Notes: generated by a model not told the origin, from the sequence alone. Counted from the stretch's first letter, positions 22,247 through 33,304 are shown. The stretch is 64,000 bases of DNA from Isohypsibius dastychi (GCA_034696485.1 JAQIWT010000011.1:1-64000), one strand, 5' to 3'. Program-made: numbers and translations.

Positions 22247-22971
22247 TAAGATCACACAACCTGTAAAAGAAACGGAATTGAGAATTTTAGAGAGAAACAA
22301 ACTGCAGGCTATTATTTGCAGTGTAAAAACGAGTTAGGGGTTTTACTCTTTTTTGATGCCAAATTTTCTCTTTTTTTGATAAGTTTCTGGATTCTATGGA
22401 GTCAGAGGGGTAGCAGCTTGGGCCACTACCCGGGGTTTCCAACATCTTGGAATCTCGGTAAACAAACACAGGAATAGTTTTGTTTTTGGAATTTCGAACT
22501 AGCAAAGGACAAAGACTGATCAAGCACAAAAGAAGACTAGGATCCAAAAAAGAACAATTAAATAGAATAGAACTACAGACACGACAATGTTGGTACATTT
22601 TTGTTTTTTGGGATTTTGAATTTTTATTAAATATCAAAGAAAAAACGAAGAAACATAGAAACATACGAAAAAATAAGTATGCATATTCAAGATGCATATT
22701 TAAAGTGGCAAAGCATGAGAGTAATTCTGTTTTCTTTGTGGATTTTGGATTTTTTGGGTTTTTTCAGGTATTTAAAGAATTTTTGGATTATTTGGAGATC
22801 AAAGCGCAAGTGAACAAGAATGATTCAAAATAACAGGGGACAATGAGAGATTCAGTATTCTGTTTCAGGTTCAGTGAAAAGACCATGTCGCCTACGAGAC
22901 AGAGTTTCAGATGGCGGGATTTGCTGCTCACGTTGCTGAGCCTCAGTTGAATTCGGATAGGCGAGATAAAT
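22247..22971. other. Retroelement 1 interior without a recognisable frame
   Basis: This is A/T-rich spacer between accessory ORFs ii and iii. It may hold splice signals or untranslated sequence of the element. No protein family is seen. Confidence 0.4.
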
Positions 22972-23448
22972 CTAATCAACTATGTCAGTAAAAAGAATGA
23001 AGAATGCGGTACATCGCTCAATGAGCGTTGTATCACTGTAGTTATCAGATGTACAGAGTGGTTGGTAAAATAGTCTCACAATTTCGTAACTTTCGGCCTT
23101 ATCGATTATCTGCAAGGTCCAAAGATTACGGAGGGCGCGACTCTCTTGTCGGGACATAAGTCGATTAGTCGAAATTGGAGAAGCCAAGTGACCATTTTGA
23201 TGATCATAAGGATTGACAGAGTATGGAATGTGATGCTCGGTGGGATGAGCGAATGATAGAGAAAACTTTTGTGGAGGTTGTGGAGAGATATGAGTTCGGT
23301 TGCAATTTAGGACTCGTTGACGAATCTCCAGGCATCTTTCCAAAAGGGGCTTGAAGGATGGCTTCTTGAGTTCGGCGGCTATCTTTGGAGGGACGACAGT
23401 AGAAGAAAGTGGGGAAAGCCAGAGTAGGAAAATGACGAGGAATAGCAT
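22972..23448 (-). CDS. Retroelement 1 accessory ORF ii (predicted secreted protein)
   Basis: ATG at 23448, stop at 22972-22974, 158 residues, no break. The first 17 residues are a strong signal peptide (MLFLVIFLLWLSPLSST). The rest is a moderately basic soluble protein with cysteines in LLERCLEIRQ, LNCNRTHIS (an N-glycosylation site), QPLCTSDNYSD and IERCTAFF, so four cysteines could pair. A 3' splice-like site (CCTTTTCAAG) lies about 15 bases before the ATG. The same frame is open further upstream to 24126, but the signal peptide, splice site and composition argue that translation starts at 23448. It lies after env on the same strand. No known family is recognised. Confidence 0.5.
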   Translation of the reverse strand: MLFLVIFLLWLSPLSSTVVPPKIAAELKKPSFKPLLERCLEIRQRVLNCNRTHISPQPPQKFSLSFAHPTEHHIPYSVNPYDHQNGHLASPISTNRLMSRQESRALRNLWTLQIIDKAESYEIVRLFYQPLCTSDNYSDTTLIERCTAFFILFTDIVD

Positions 23449-23812
23449 GTTTCTGAGGATATCTTGAAAAGGAAATATGAGAAAAATCAGAGAAAGATGT
23501 GAAAAGTGGGAATGACGAGCAGAGAAAGATGGGTAATGTTTGAAGCGAGGCGGTACGAAATGCAGCGAGCATGTCGTTTCGAAATAGCAGCCAGTATAGC
23601 AAGCATTCGTCGACCAGTTCTTCAGGAAACTGGACTTGATACTCGTCGTACAACATATTTGAACATAAGTCATCATAAAAACGAAACATAAGATGAGAAA
23701 CCAGTAAATCCGCAATCGCGAGAAATTGGGGTGTGCGGTACTTGGTTTCTTCCCAATATTAAAGTGTGAAATTAAATAGAGCATGGTTTGCGTCCGGGTC
23801 ATAAAACGAAAA

Positions 23813-24184
23813 CTAACTGCGAAAACGTGGTTTACGACCAAGAGCTGCCATCTCAATGATATGTCGTAAATCGCTGTCAAACGTGTCCGAGCTGTAAGCA
23901 AAAAGTCGATCCGTAAAGAAGTTATCGAATTTAGATTTTTGGCCAGCAGCCAGAATGTGGTAGTACAAGTAGTCGTAATCGTCGCTGAAATTCTGTCGTA
24001 GTTGGGTGAGACGATCAGCGACAGCAGGATCGTTAATAGGTACATCTCAAGCAAGAGGATTTTGAAGAAGACGAAAAATTGATGTGATATGAGGTTCTGG
24101 ACGATTTCGAAGTGGAGGAATGTCAAGGAGAGAACAAATAAAGGTGAAGACAGAGAACAGAAAAAGTGCAGAATAAAGGTGCAT
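23813..24184 (-). pseudogene. Retroelement 1 accessory ORF i (predicted secreted, one internal TGA)
   Basis: The ATG at 24184 follows an excellent 3' splice site (TTTTCGTTTTACAG) by six bases. The frame reads to a stop at 23813, with one in-frame TGA at 24049-24047 (codon 46); total about 122 residues. The start is a signal peptide (MHLYSALFLFSVFTFICSLL). After the TGA the protein is hydrophilic and rich in Asp, Tyr and Arg (DYDYLYYHILAAGQKSKFDN) and ends in a basic KPRFRS. Composition on both sides of the TGA looks protein-like and unlike the overlapping frames, so I judge it a decayed gene lying just after env. Family unknown. Confidence 0.5.
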
Positions 24185-24234
24185 AATGTCCTGTAAAACG
24201 AAAAGAACTGTAATTGTCATTGTAATTGTAATTA

Positions 24235-26630
24235 TCAGAACTGTAATTGGGGATTAGCAGGAATAGTGGGACGGTAGTCTCCAGGCAAAGTGCCGGAAAA
24301 AACCGAGTTAGTTAAAGGAATAGCCTCGTCAATGTGTTGCATCCCAGGTGAGAATGCACATGGCGAATTTGCAAACTGAACAAAAGGTTCACGTCGTTCG
24401 GAAGAAGAGTTCTTAAAAAGTACATCAGGTTGAGGAGCCTGACGTTTTCGGCGACGCGCAGGTGCGCGTGGAGTGAGAAGTGGCGGCGGAGCCGAAAATG
24501 AGGGAGTCCGTAGAAGCTTGAAGAGCTTTTGAGGAACACCCAACTTGAAACTAACATAGAAAAGAACAAGAAAGCAAAGAACGGCAAAAGTCGTGATAGC
24601 TATTTGACGATAAGTGTCAAAGATGGCGGTGAAAGAAGGAATTTCGATGGCATTCCCTTGCTGGTCCGTCTTCTGGCCATTGATAGCGTCCATGACGGTA
24701 TCGGAATTTGAAGTTTCCATCAAGGCAGACCACTCTCCAAGCATGTCAAAAAATCCATTTTGACTGGATTCATGAACTTTCAGTCCTTCGCGTCCGGATT
24801 TGTCGATCTCGATATCCAAAAGAGAAGCAAGATGGTCTTGATGAATTTGAATATTTTCAGGAACTTCCTTCCAGTCGGCGCGAGCATTATCCCAGGAGTA
24901 AGGAAGATCCGAATGAACCGCAAAACTGTCTTTGCGAAGACAGGGAACAAATGGATAGAGAGTGTAACCGTCCATTCCGACTGTGCGGTTGTTTACATGC
25001 GGCTCGCATCCGCAAGGAATGAGCTTGGCAGTAATTGTCACGTTGAGGGGTTTGCACTGATAGACCAGTGCTACTACTTTGTCAACAGAATTTAGGCTTT
25101 GGCAAGTCCCTAAATTCATGAACTTGGCAGCACGAACAGGAGATTGTTTGCTCAACATTTCTAAAATGACGGCTCTTTGCCGTCGCTGCTGACAGTCCAT
25201 GGTGTAGAGTTCTTGTGCGCGAATGTTGATTTCATCTGTCGCAGTGTCAGCAAGATACTGAAAATGGGAAGTCAAGTACTGGTCTTTCGCCACTTGAAAA
25301 GTGGCCGGTTGAGGACCGTGAAGATGCTGATTCCAGTCGATCGGAGGAGTTCTCATAACAAAGTTTGGGTTTAAGTTGCGATTGACAGGTGGAGGCTGTC
25401 GATATGGAAGTCTGAAATTCGGTGCTATGGGAGTAGATTGTCGTGGAAAAGGAGGATAAATCCTGGGAGGTAGAGTGCGAAACGTTGGTCTGGGAGTCGT
25501 GTCAGGATCAGGATAGAAATGTGTGTTCCACACCTCAGAAGGAGTTGTGGTAGGTGTTTCTGTTGTACTTTCCCAAGTAGTTCTATCATTATCGTCTGTC
25601 TGATCAACCCAAGAGTGCGTGGTCGTTACTGGGTTCAAAATTGGAGGAACTGTAGAAACATTCGACGGAGTTGGGGGAGTTCTAGTCACTGGACGATAAG
25701 GTCGAGAAGTGGTGATTGAGTTGCGATTTCGAGGTAGGCGATCATGAATACGCTGCGGTACTCGGTCTTGGTGCTTGAAACGCCGTAAGAGATACAGATG
25801 ATCTGGAGCAGGGCGAGAAGTGTTCAAAACGAAGGCAATAAAAACACCTCTGTATCCACTAACGATGTTTAAAAGGGTAGTCTGTGGAGCACAGTTCCTG
25901 CGGGCGCATTCTGGTAAAGAAGAGAGATTTATACTGACTATAAATTCAGTTTGGCGGTGGCAGTCACGAATTCGAACTCGTAAAGCTCAGAGCGGGGAAA
26001 GAAGTGCTCTGCCGTTGACAAACTGAGAAGCCGTGCTTGGTTTTGGATCGATGTGGGTCGAAGGAACCCAGATGTGAGTGAGAAAACCGACTGACGCAAA
26101 CCCTTTTTTACGATCAGTTCCAAGTGGACCGCTGGCGGAAAGGATGACACTAGTTTCCGTCTCTTGGGAAAGAATGACTTGCTCCAGGACACAGTGAACA
26201 ACTGTGGTAGTTGTGGTCATGAGCCAAGAAGACTTGTGTTCCGGCTCTGCCGTGAACGTCCAGACATTTGTTTCAGAATTCTTCTTCATGTCATTTCCAA
26301 AGCAAGAAAGTGTTGTGCTGATTCGACGGCACTCCTCTTCAGAGATGTGGCGCTGAATGGAAGTCCGTTGAGTGTCAAAAGAACCGAAAAAGAAAGTTCG
26401 GAATATAACAGTTTCGAATGTGGTCTCACAGACTGACGCCTGAAACTTGGTCGATGGCATAGAAGGTGTGAGTTGCAGGAACTGATTTTGGTATCTTGGA
26501 GTTGGGTTCGCATTGAGTCAAATGCTTAAGATCTAGAACGCCTAAACTCCGGGGGTTTTGACAATCACAAATCTCCAGAACTAGGGCCGAAGCATTCATA
26601 AAAAGAATGAAGAAGAGGAGTAGTAACATG
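24235..26630 (-). pseudogene. env: Retroelement 1 env-like glycoprotein (frameshift and one TGA)
   Basis: ATG at about 26630 begins a signal peptide (MLLLLFFILFMNASAL) followed at once by a Cys-Asp-Cys motif (EICDCQNPRSLGVLDL). The frame changes at about 26430-26460, runs to a TGA at 25989-25987, and then continues open to 24235. The second half has a Thr/Pro-rich stretch, a conserved block around MDCQQRRQR and LGTCQSLNSV, an ectodomain motif HQDHLASLLDIEIDK, a membrane helix near the end (AITTFAVLCFLVLFYVSF) and a cytoplasmic tail with RRRKRQ. The same order of blocks occurs in retroelement 2 and in two remnants at 33.8-39.9 kb. Env proteins make such elements infectious or virus-like. I see no certain match to a named viral glycoprotein class; the start motif recalls chuvirus-like glycoproteins, but that is a guess. 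Confidence 0.65.
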
Positions 26631-26929
26631 TTGATTTTTGGTGAAAATCCGTAGCGAGCTGGGGCGTTACGAACTCTTGTGGATCTGCGAAGCGCTTGAG
26701 TTTGGACAGGAGTGGAAGGCACAACCGTAGTTGAGAATCTCGTCATGACTGGAGTTGCCGGTGGCGTCCTGGCAGCAGTGGAAAGTGATGACTCACTTTG
26801 AGGTGAATTTTCAGCTGAGGGAGTTTTGCCGAACCGAACCTGTTTAACTTTTGGTATTTTTTGAACTGTTTGCTTGCCAACTGCTGTCAGTTTCCTCGAT
26901 GGTGGAGGGACATCACGAGAACGTGGGCA

Positions 26930-28316
26930 TTAGTAATGACCAGAGATTTTGAGATCATCCTCATCAGATTCACTAGAACTGTCATTCCGGGGAGCTACAT
27001 CCTGAATAAGAGGTGACTCATCGTCGGAACTTGACGAGTCATATTTGTCAGTCCTGGCGTCATATTTTGCCATAGCTTCAGTTCGGTCAACGTAGTGTTT
27101 CAATCGAGCCACGTTAACTGGTTGAGATTTTCCATTGATTTCATAGTCAATGATAAAAGAGTTCGGGCCTGTTTGACTAAGAATTGTATAAGGACCTCTA
27201 TAAAAATTGTGGAGTTTCGAAGAAAGACCTTGCTCGAGAGCAGGGGAGAACATGAGAACTTTGTCTCCAACTTTGAAAGTATGTTCTTCTTTTGTCTCAT
27301 CAAAGTATTTTTTATTCCACGCTTTGTGAGTCATTTGATTGTGACAAATTGTGGCATAGATGTCCTAAGTATTATCAAGGACCTCATTTAAGAAAGGATG
27401 TTTGTAGTGAATTGGGAGTGCGAAGTCGAAACTGAACGTCGGAGAGAAAGAAAAAACCGCCTGGAAAGGAGAAACCTTAGAAGTCGAGTGAATGCTGGCG
27501 TTGTAGCTAAAAACGACGTAGGGCAGCATCCTTGCCCAATTTCGTTGATCAGGATTGACCAGGAATCTTAGTTTTTCCGCCGATAACTCGGTGAAATCTT
27601 TCAAGTATGCCATTTTGCCAAGGAGAGTATGGAGTCGAAAAATTGTGTTTGATGTCTATGTTATCGACGACGTGTTTAATCAGGTGAGCAGGAAAAGGAG
27701 TACCGTTGTCAGACAGAAGAGTTTTCGGGAATTTGAATTTCAGAAAGATATTGTTAATGAGAAATTTGGCACACTCAAGAGCAGTGGCCTGGCGAAGCGG
27801 TTTTGCAATAACGTAGTTCAAAAAATGATCTATCGCTGTAACGATGTATTCAAAGCCTTCGCTACTTCGCACAGAATTTCCAACGATATCGATTGCCAGG
27901 ATTTCAAAAGGATAAATCGGAACAGGTAGCAAATGAAGAAGTCCAACCTTGCCTGATGTAGTGGCATTATGTTTCTGACGTTTGAAACACGAGGCAATGT
28001 AAGTCCGAAGGAGACGACACATGCCTTTCCAGTGAAAATGATGGATCATGAGATATAAACATTTTTTGAACGAGAGATGAGAGAGAGTGTTGTCGTGAAC
28101 AGTTTTTACTAGATCGACTTGCATATCCTTGGGGATGACAAGAAGCTCAAACTGGTGTCCTTCACGAACAATTTTGTAGTAGAGAATTCCGTCGTCAAGG
28201 ACGAAACTGCGTGCCTGACGCATAATTCGTTTGAAAACTAGGGTGCTGTCCATTTTTCCTTCAAGGAACTCGATGAGCGGATGACAGAATTTGTCCTTTC
28301 TTTGCATCTTCTTCAT
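26930..28316 (-). pseudogene. pol: Retroelement 1 integrase region (frameshift and TAG)
   Basis: Covers the integrase: an HHCC zinc region (second metal Cys pair reads CFKR, so one cysteine is replaced by Arg), the catalytic core with Asp in AIDIVG, Asp in LLSDNGTPF and Glu in NGILERFH (D,D-35-E pattern), and a C-terminal part with the GPY/F signature (YRGPYTILSQTGPNSF). The frame shifts at about 27550-27610 and a TAG lies at 27367-27365. After the GPY part is an acidic Ser/Asp-rich tail (SSSSDDESPL). It is clearly the integrase of the element and inactive as it stands. Confidence 0.75.
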
Positions 28317-28391
28317 GTCAATCTCTTGGAGAGAAAAAATGTTGTAGAGAGCGTCTCCAAAGTCTTGCGTCGGCGCAGACGTTGGAGAAGC

Positions 28392-29690
28392 TCAACTCAA
28401 GGCATCGGCATCCGCGTTTGCTGATCCTTTTTTATAGATAATTCGAAGATCAAACTCACTGAGTTTCATTGCCCATCTCTGCAGTTTGTTGTTCATCGTC
28501 TTGAGAGCGTCGAAGTAGGTTAGAGAAACGTGATCCGTGAAGACAGTGACAGGAAGTCCGAGTAGGTAATGCCTAAACTTCTAAGTGGCGAAAACAATCG
28601 CAAAAAGTTCTTTCTCTGTCGTGGCCAAGTTTGTTTCATGTTTATTGAGTTTGCGAGAAGCGTAGGCAACGACTTCAAGTCCTTCCGGATGAGGTTGGAG
28701 AGAAATGGCTCTGATCCAGAACTGGCTTGCATCTGTCCGGAAATGACAGTCAAGACGGGGGTCGAACCAAGCCAAGACGGGTGCAGATGACATCCGTTGT
28801 TTGAGAGTGTCAAACGCAAGTTGGTGTTGGCTTTCCTACTTGATTTTTGTAGATCCTTTGGTAGGAGAGACTGAGTACAACTTCGTCAGTGGAACAACAA
28901 TGTCGGCGAAACCTTTGATGTGTTTCTTATAATAGCTGCAGAGAGAAACGAAGGATCTTTTGATTTTTTGGTATCGGAAATTCCGTGATTGCAATTATTT
29001 TATCCTTATCCAAAGGAAGTACAGTTTTGTCGATGATAGAACCAAGAACTTTGAGTGATGGAACAGGGAAACGACACTTGGTTCCATTTATCGTGAAGTA
29101 TGACTTCCAAAGTCGCTGAAAAATAAGGCAAAGGTTCTCCAGCGCTTCTTCGAAGGAGTGTCCTCCGGAGAGAACGTCGTCAATGTAGCACACGACATTT
29201 TTGAATGTCATTCCGTCGAAAGTGCGATTCATTTCGGTGTGAAATACGGAAGTGGCCAAGTTAAAGCCAAAAGAAAGACAGCGATACTGCACGAGAGGTC
29301 CTCCAGGATAGTTGGCAATGGCAGTTTTCTTTTTGCTTCCCTCGTCGAGAGGAAGTTGCTTAAAAGCGTTTACCAAGTCGATCGAAGTAAAATGCGATTT
29401 TCCTCCAAGGGAATCGAAAATCTGCTCGGGAAGGGGCTGAGGACTCTTGTTGGTTTTTAAAACCTTGTTGAGAGGAATGTAATTTCCACAGAGCCTAACA
29501 GCACCGTTTGAGCGTTTGACTACGACGATCGAGCACGCCCAATTTGATTTGGGGTCTTCAAGAACACCTGCTTTTTTCAAACGGTTGATTTCCTCGTCAA
29601 CCTGCTTTTGTTCGCAAGGAGCTTAACGACGACGTTTTGCCTGAACCAGAGGAGAGTCTCCTGTGTCCAAGTGAATCGGCTTTGTATTGG
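28392..29690 (-). pseudogene. pol: Retroelement 1 reverse transcriptase and RNase H (multiple breaks)
   Basis: RT is shown by the order LEDPKSNWACSIVVVKR, FTSIDLVNAFKQLPL and the active site CYIDDVLSG (YIDD form). RNase H follows with FRTDASQF, TEKELFAIVF and FTDHVSL. Breaks: an in-frame TAA at 29625-29623 at the start of RT, a frameshift at about 28960, TAG at 28838-28836, TAG at 28583-28581 and TGA at 28394-28392. All three stop codons occur, so a variant genetic code does not explain them. Confidence 0.75.
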
Positions 29691-31909
29691 CCACGCCATG
29701 TGGGATCTCCTCTGAACAAATCCTTAAATTCTCGAAGAAGATCAAAAAGTTTTTCTCGCTGCTGTTTGTCAAGATTTCTACCAACAAGAAAAGTAGTCGG
29801 ATCGAAATTTTCATCAGAAGAGCGATAGATTTTTTTCAGGGAGATGAGTGAAGTTTTAATGAGGTGGGGCGCAAGAGCAGCGTAATTTTTCTTGTTGTGA
29901 CGCTCCATGTGCTCATTGATGTCGTGAAGGTTGGATGCCACAAAATAGCAAAAGTCAAAAGGGCAGATGTTGTCATGTTTGACGTGAGAATAAATTTCAA
30001 GACACTTATGAAGATGAGTGATCCATTCATTTTTGAAATAAAAGTAGACTCCACACAGGCACTGATATTCCGGAACGCTGGGATTAACCGGAACATGCAT
30101 GCAAGACGATTGGTGAACTGTTGCTTCGTAGTCGACAGTGAAAATCTCGCCGCAGTCACAAACCATCTTTTCAATCACGATCTCGGGGGCCGAACTTGGT
30201 GCGGCGCAAAGAGCATTCTGGGAAGGTAAGACAGGTTTTTCAGCAGTAAGAGAAAGTATTTGAGTATCGGAGCACCGACAATCGATGGAAAGAAGATTTT
30301 CCGCAATCATGTGCTGAGTAATTTTCGAATTCCAGTCGGTGTTATGAAGATATCGAACGACCAAAAGCATGATTCCATAGTTGTCATCGTCATATTTCTC
30401 GATCTCGTTAAAAAGAATCGCCTTGGCCAGCGCCCCTGGGCGACGGAGGCGATCATCGGGAAAGAGAGCCCGAATGCGGTTGATTATCCCGAACAGAATT
30501 CGAGAGATAGTGTATGGGTCGATCGAAACTGGGTCGACTCGAAGATCCGTCTCTCCAAATTCACGAGAGACGATGATATCCAGAGCGGGATTTAGCTGTG
30601 TCATCTTTGCGTAAGTATGGGGCTCATCTTGTTCTTCCGCTGGCATGAGTTCGTCAACTTCCATGGGGCTAGTCTGTTCCATTTTCTTTGCGAAAGATTC
30701 TAAAACAGAGTCTGCAAACTTGCAGAAATCCGACCACCCTAAAATGCAGTGGTAGTGAGTAGCGATTTTGTCACAGACATGAGCTTTGATTGACAGAAGT
30801 TTGCCGGAAAGGGTAAGGGGGAGAAAAACGGTTCCCAGTGTCAGAATCGAATGACCAGATGCACTGGTTAAAATGGTAGATTCCGATTCATTCATATGTT
30901 CTGAAGCTTCAAGTTTGTCAGTGACTGCGGAGTTGACAATCGTGAGATGAGAGCCGCTGTCAACTAGACAGTGATTAGAGTATTCTCCGATGAGAAGATC
31001 CGTTTCAGGAGAAATTTTGCCGGGAAGAGTTCCCAGAGCTTTCAGTGCCTGCTCAGGCATAAGTCGGAGCATCATTGGAGTGTTTTCCCGGCGAGCAGCA
31101 GGACCAGCGGGCTTTTTGTCGCAATTTCTTGCGTAGTGGTCTCCACCACACGTGAAACGAATAACCGGACGTGGTCCCAGACCACGCGAACGTCCTGAGC
31201 CGCGGGAAGTTGAACGAGGACGGTCGAGAGATTGCGAACGAGAGCTCGGCTGATCAGGATTTTGAGAAAAATTGCTGGATAGTCGCCAGTCGTTCGACTT
31301 GTACTGGTAATTCCCAAAGCCTTGAGAGTTACTGTAATTATTCGGGTAGCGATTGTTGTTGTTATATCGACTTGAATTGTCGAAGTAAGGTCGATTGTTT
31401 CGAGGCTGATAAGAGTTCTGACCGGAGTTGTAATTCTTGTAACTGTTATGATTCGGATTATAAGAATTTCGGGGTTGCTGATTGCGACTGTCAAAGTTTT
31501 GACGATAACTATTCGATCCACCTTGATTATCAAAGTTCTGGTTGTAACCTTGTTGGGTTTGGGAATCTCTATCGGAAAAAGATCGGTCTCGACTGTTTTG
31601 CGAGTCGAAAACTGCGTCCCTGTTGCGCGAGTTACGGAAATCACGGCTATCGTCATCTCTTTGATTAGAGTGAACAAGAAGTTTGTCAAGTGACTCCGAA
31701 GATTTAAATATGGATTCTCTGCTATCGAAAAATCTTATTCGAGCAGAACGATTGTCGTAATGATTGTTGGGATTGACCTTGGCCATAGGGTTGGGTGGCA
31801 CACGAAAATCACGATTTCTTGGACGCTTATCAAGACTGATGATTTCAATGGCTCTTTCAGCCATGATCTGAAACTCCTCAAGAGTCCGAGGATTCTGAAG
31901 AAGATCCAT
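29597..31909 (-). pseudogene. gag-pro: Retroelement 1 gag C-terminus, protease and zinc-finger segment
   Basis: One 770-codon frame. Residues about 50-240 are a low-complexity Asn/Tyr/Arg/Ser/Gln-rich segment (many NNRY, SYRQNF and QPRN units). A zinc-knuckle-like motif follows (FTCGGDHYARNC), but its first Cys is Arg. Next is an aspartic protease with active-site motif LVDSGSHLTIVN and a later HCILGW. About 250 residues downstream come three Cys/His clusters: two of the CxC...HxxxC type and one classical C2H2 finger (C-x4-C-x12-H-x3-H, from ICPFDFC to EHMERH, near 29.9-30.2 kb). The frame then reaches the start of RT (REFKDLFRGDP) and shifts at about 29700. Zinc fingers between protease and RT are not standard in Gypsy elements. 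Confidence 0.7.
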
Positions 31910-32068
31910 CTTTTTCAGTTCTCCGAATAGGCCATCTGTAAGCCTTTGGACCTTTTCGGTGACAGTGTATTTATTTCCAATACCCTCCAGAGAAATGAAG
32001 ATTTTGATGACCGAGGTCGTATATGAGTAGAGATTATTGTTTTCCTGCGTAGTTTTACCCGAAAGTTG

Positions 32069-32572
32069 TCAAAGAAGACGGGCCTCGTAACCTGAGCCCT
32101 GCAAATAATTAAGAAATTTATTTTTGAGATCACCCCAAGTCTCGTGGGGATTTTTTTCTCGAGTAAGAAACCAATCTCGTGAAAGTCCTTTCAGGTAGAG
32201 CGGAAAACGCTTGAGACCGGTTGCCTCTGACCAATTATGCGCTTCAGCGATCAGCTGATAAGTTTTTAACCAAGTGGAGACGCACGCATCGGGCTCTGCT
32301 CCACTGACGTCTGGTGGAGTTATTTGGGATGGTTTGGTGGGTGTGAAGTTCATAGCATTGGCGAGGGCCAAAGCTAACTGATTTTCATCAATCAGAACGG
32401 AAGGACCCCTACGATCCTCCTGACTGGCGACAGATTCACCATCATCCAAATTCAAATTGTGCTGGTTTGAGCCATCGCCCTGATTGAACTGTTGGCGATG
32501 CATGTTTCCGCTCGGTGTTTGAACCGCGGAACTGTGTGAAGAGGGTTCCAAATTGCTATGCTGAAATGACAT
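32069..32572 (-). pseudogene. gag: Retroelement 1 gag N-terminal part
   Basis: ATG at 32572 (MSFQHSNLEPSSHSS). The later part matches the retrotransposon gag core (VSTWLKTYQLIAEAHNW, FPLYLKGLSRDWF, WGDLKNKFLNYL). The frame ends at 32069 and resumes in another frame toward 31909, so a frameshift or small deletion separates the halves. The gag core forms the particle. Confidence 0.6.
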
Positions 32573-33165
32573 AGAAAAAAATAAAAATGTGGACCAAGCG
32601 AATGATATTTTTGTGTTCAATATCAAAAAAAAAGGAATCACGCTCGAGTCCAATGTGTTTAAGAGGAGTACAGGGTCAATGTGAGTCGATTTAATACACT
32701 TATATCCAGCTGAATAGGAAAATAGGTCGAGAGCGAGTGTGCGGGCACGTAAAAGAATGCCAGATAACTTGCTCGCAATCTTATCGACTGGATTCGGTAA
32801 ACAAGAGCGAGCAAGTGGGTTCTGATAAGGATCGTCAAATAATAAAAGAGTGAAGCAAGAAATCAAAAAAGAAAACAAGAAAAAGGGCGAGCAAAGTGAC
32901 AACATATGGCGCATGCGATTTTATCACCTGTATTGCTTCTGTCGACAAAATGCTATCTTCGATTTCCACAAACTCCAATTCCAAAATACTTTAAGGAAAA
33001 GCTTCAAAATTAAGCCCAATACGGAGCGGAAAAACTTCAAAACCAAGCCCGATACGGGGCGGAAAAACAATCGTCCGGCCGGGGAAAATGAGAGAAGAAT
33101 ATAATAAGGACAAAGTCCAAAAGTTGATGGAAGGTCAGTCCGTCAGGTGTTGTAAAGGTAGTATT

Positions 33166-33183
33166 CACGTTGATTCGGCACCA
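33166..33183 (-). promoter_or_regulatory. Retroelement 1 primer-binding site
   Basis: Four bases inside the 5' LTR-like repeat, the minus strand reads TGGTGCCGAATCAACG. The same TGGTGCCGAA start is the PBS of retroelement 2, so both probably use the same host tRNA to prime reverse transcription. Confidence 0.6.
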
Positions 33184-33187
33184 AAAA

Positions 33188-33304
33188 TGTGAGATCTTAA
33201 ACGAGAAACGGCTGGGAACAAGACTTTACTGGACTAAACGGGGAACATAACAGACACAACGGGGTTTTGTACCCTAAACGGTACGCTCCCTCTACGAGGA
33301 GGCC
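33188..33304 (-). repeat. LTR-like repeat of retroelement 1 (5' copy)
   Basis: Matches 21088-21204 with 8 substitutions over 116 bp. The PBS lies directly inside it, which supports its identity as the 5' LTR of a minus-strand element. The outer base differs from the expected terminal dinucleotide. Confidence 0.7.

Larger units (their letters stand above)
21088..33304 (-). mobile_element. Retroelement 1: decayed Gypsy-like LTR retrotransposon with env and extra 3' ORFs
   Basis: Reading leftward: LTR-like repeat, PBS, gag, protease, a zinc-finger segment, RT, RNase H, integrase, env, four small extra ORFs, LTR-like repeat. Total 12.2 kb, against 7.6 kb for retroelement 2. The LTR-like repeats are only about 117 bp and differ at 8 of 116 positions (93% identity). 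No target duplication and no clear polypurine tract are seen, so the left edge is less certain than the right, where the PBS supports the boundary. At least five frameshifts and eight in-frame stops (TAA, TAG and TGA) are spread over the coding parts, so it is dead. Domain order PR-RT-RH-IN places it in the Ty3/Gypsy group with an env, like an errantivirus or other endogenous retrovirus-like element. Confidence 0.8.

Noticed and set aside
23204-23689. Minus-strand 161-codon frame overlapping accessory ORF ii
   Set aside because: Its first part looks plausible, but most of it overlaps ORF ii in another frame, and it lacks a signal peptide or splice support; ORF ii has the stronger signals.
22972-24126. 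A single 384-residue protein covering all of 22972-24126
   Set aside because: The upstream part overlaps the better frame of accessory ORF i, has no good start, and an internal signal peptide with an upstream splice-like site marks the likely real start at 23448.
24047-29625. A variant genetic code in which TGA is read through
   Set aside because: Retroelement 1 is also broken by TAA and TAG stops and by frameshifts, and host genes use TGA as a normal stop (for example the MGNCC and EGF genes).
31171-31668. Plus-strand 165-codon Cys/Asp/Ser-rich frame
   Set aside because: It is the complement of the Asn/Arg-rich gag repeat of retroelement 1; its composition is a by-product of that.
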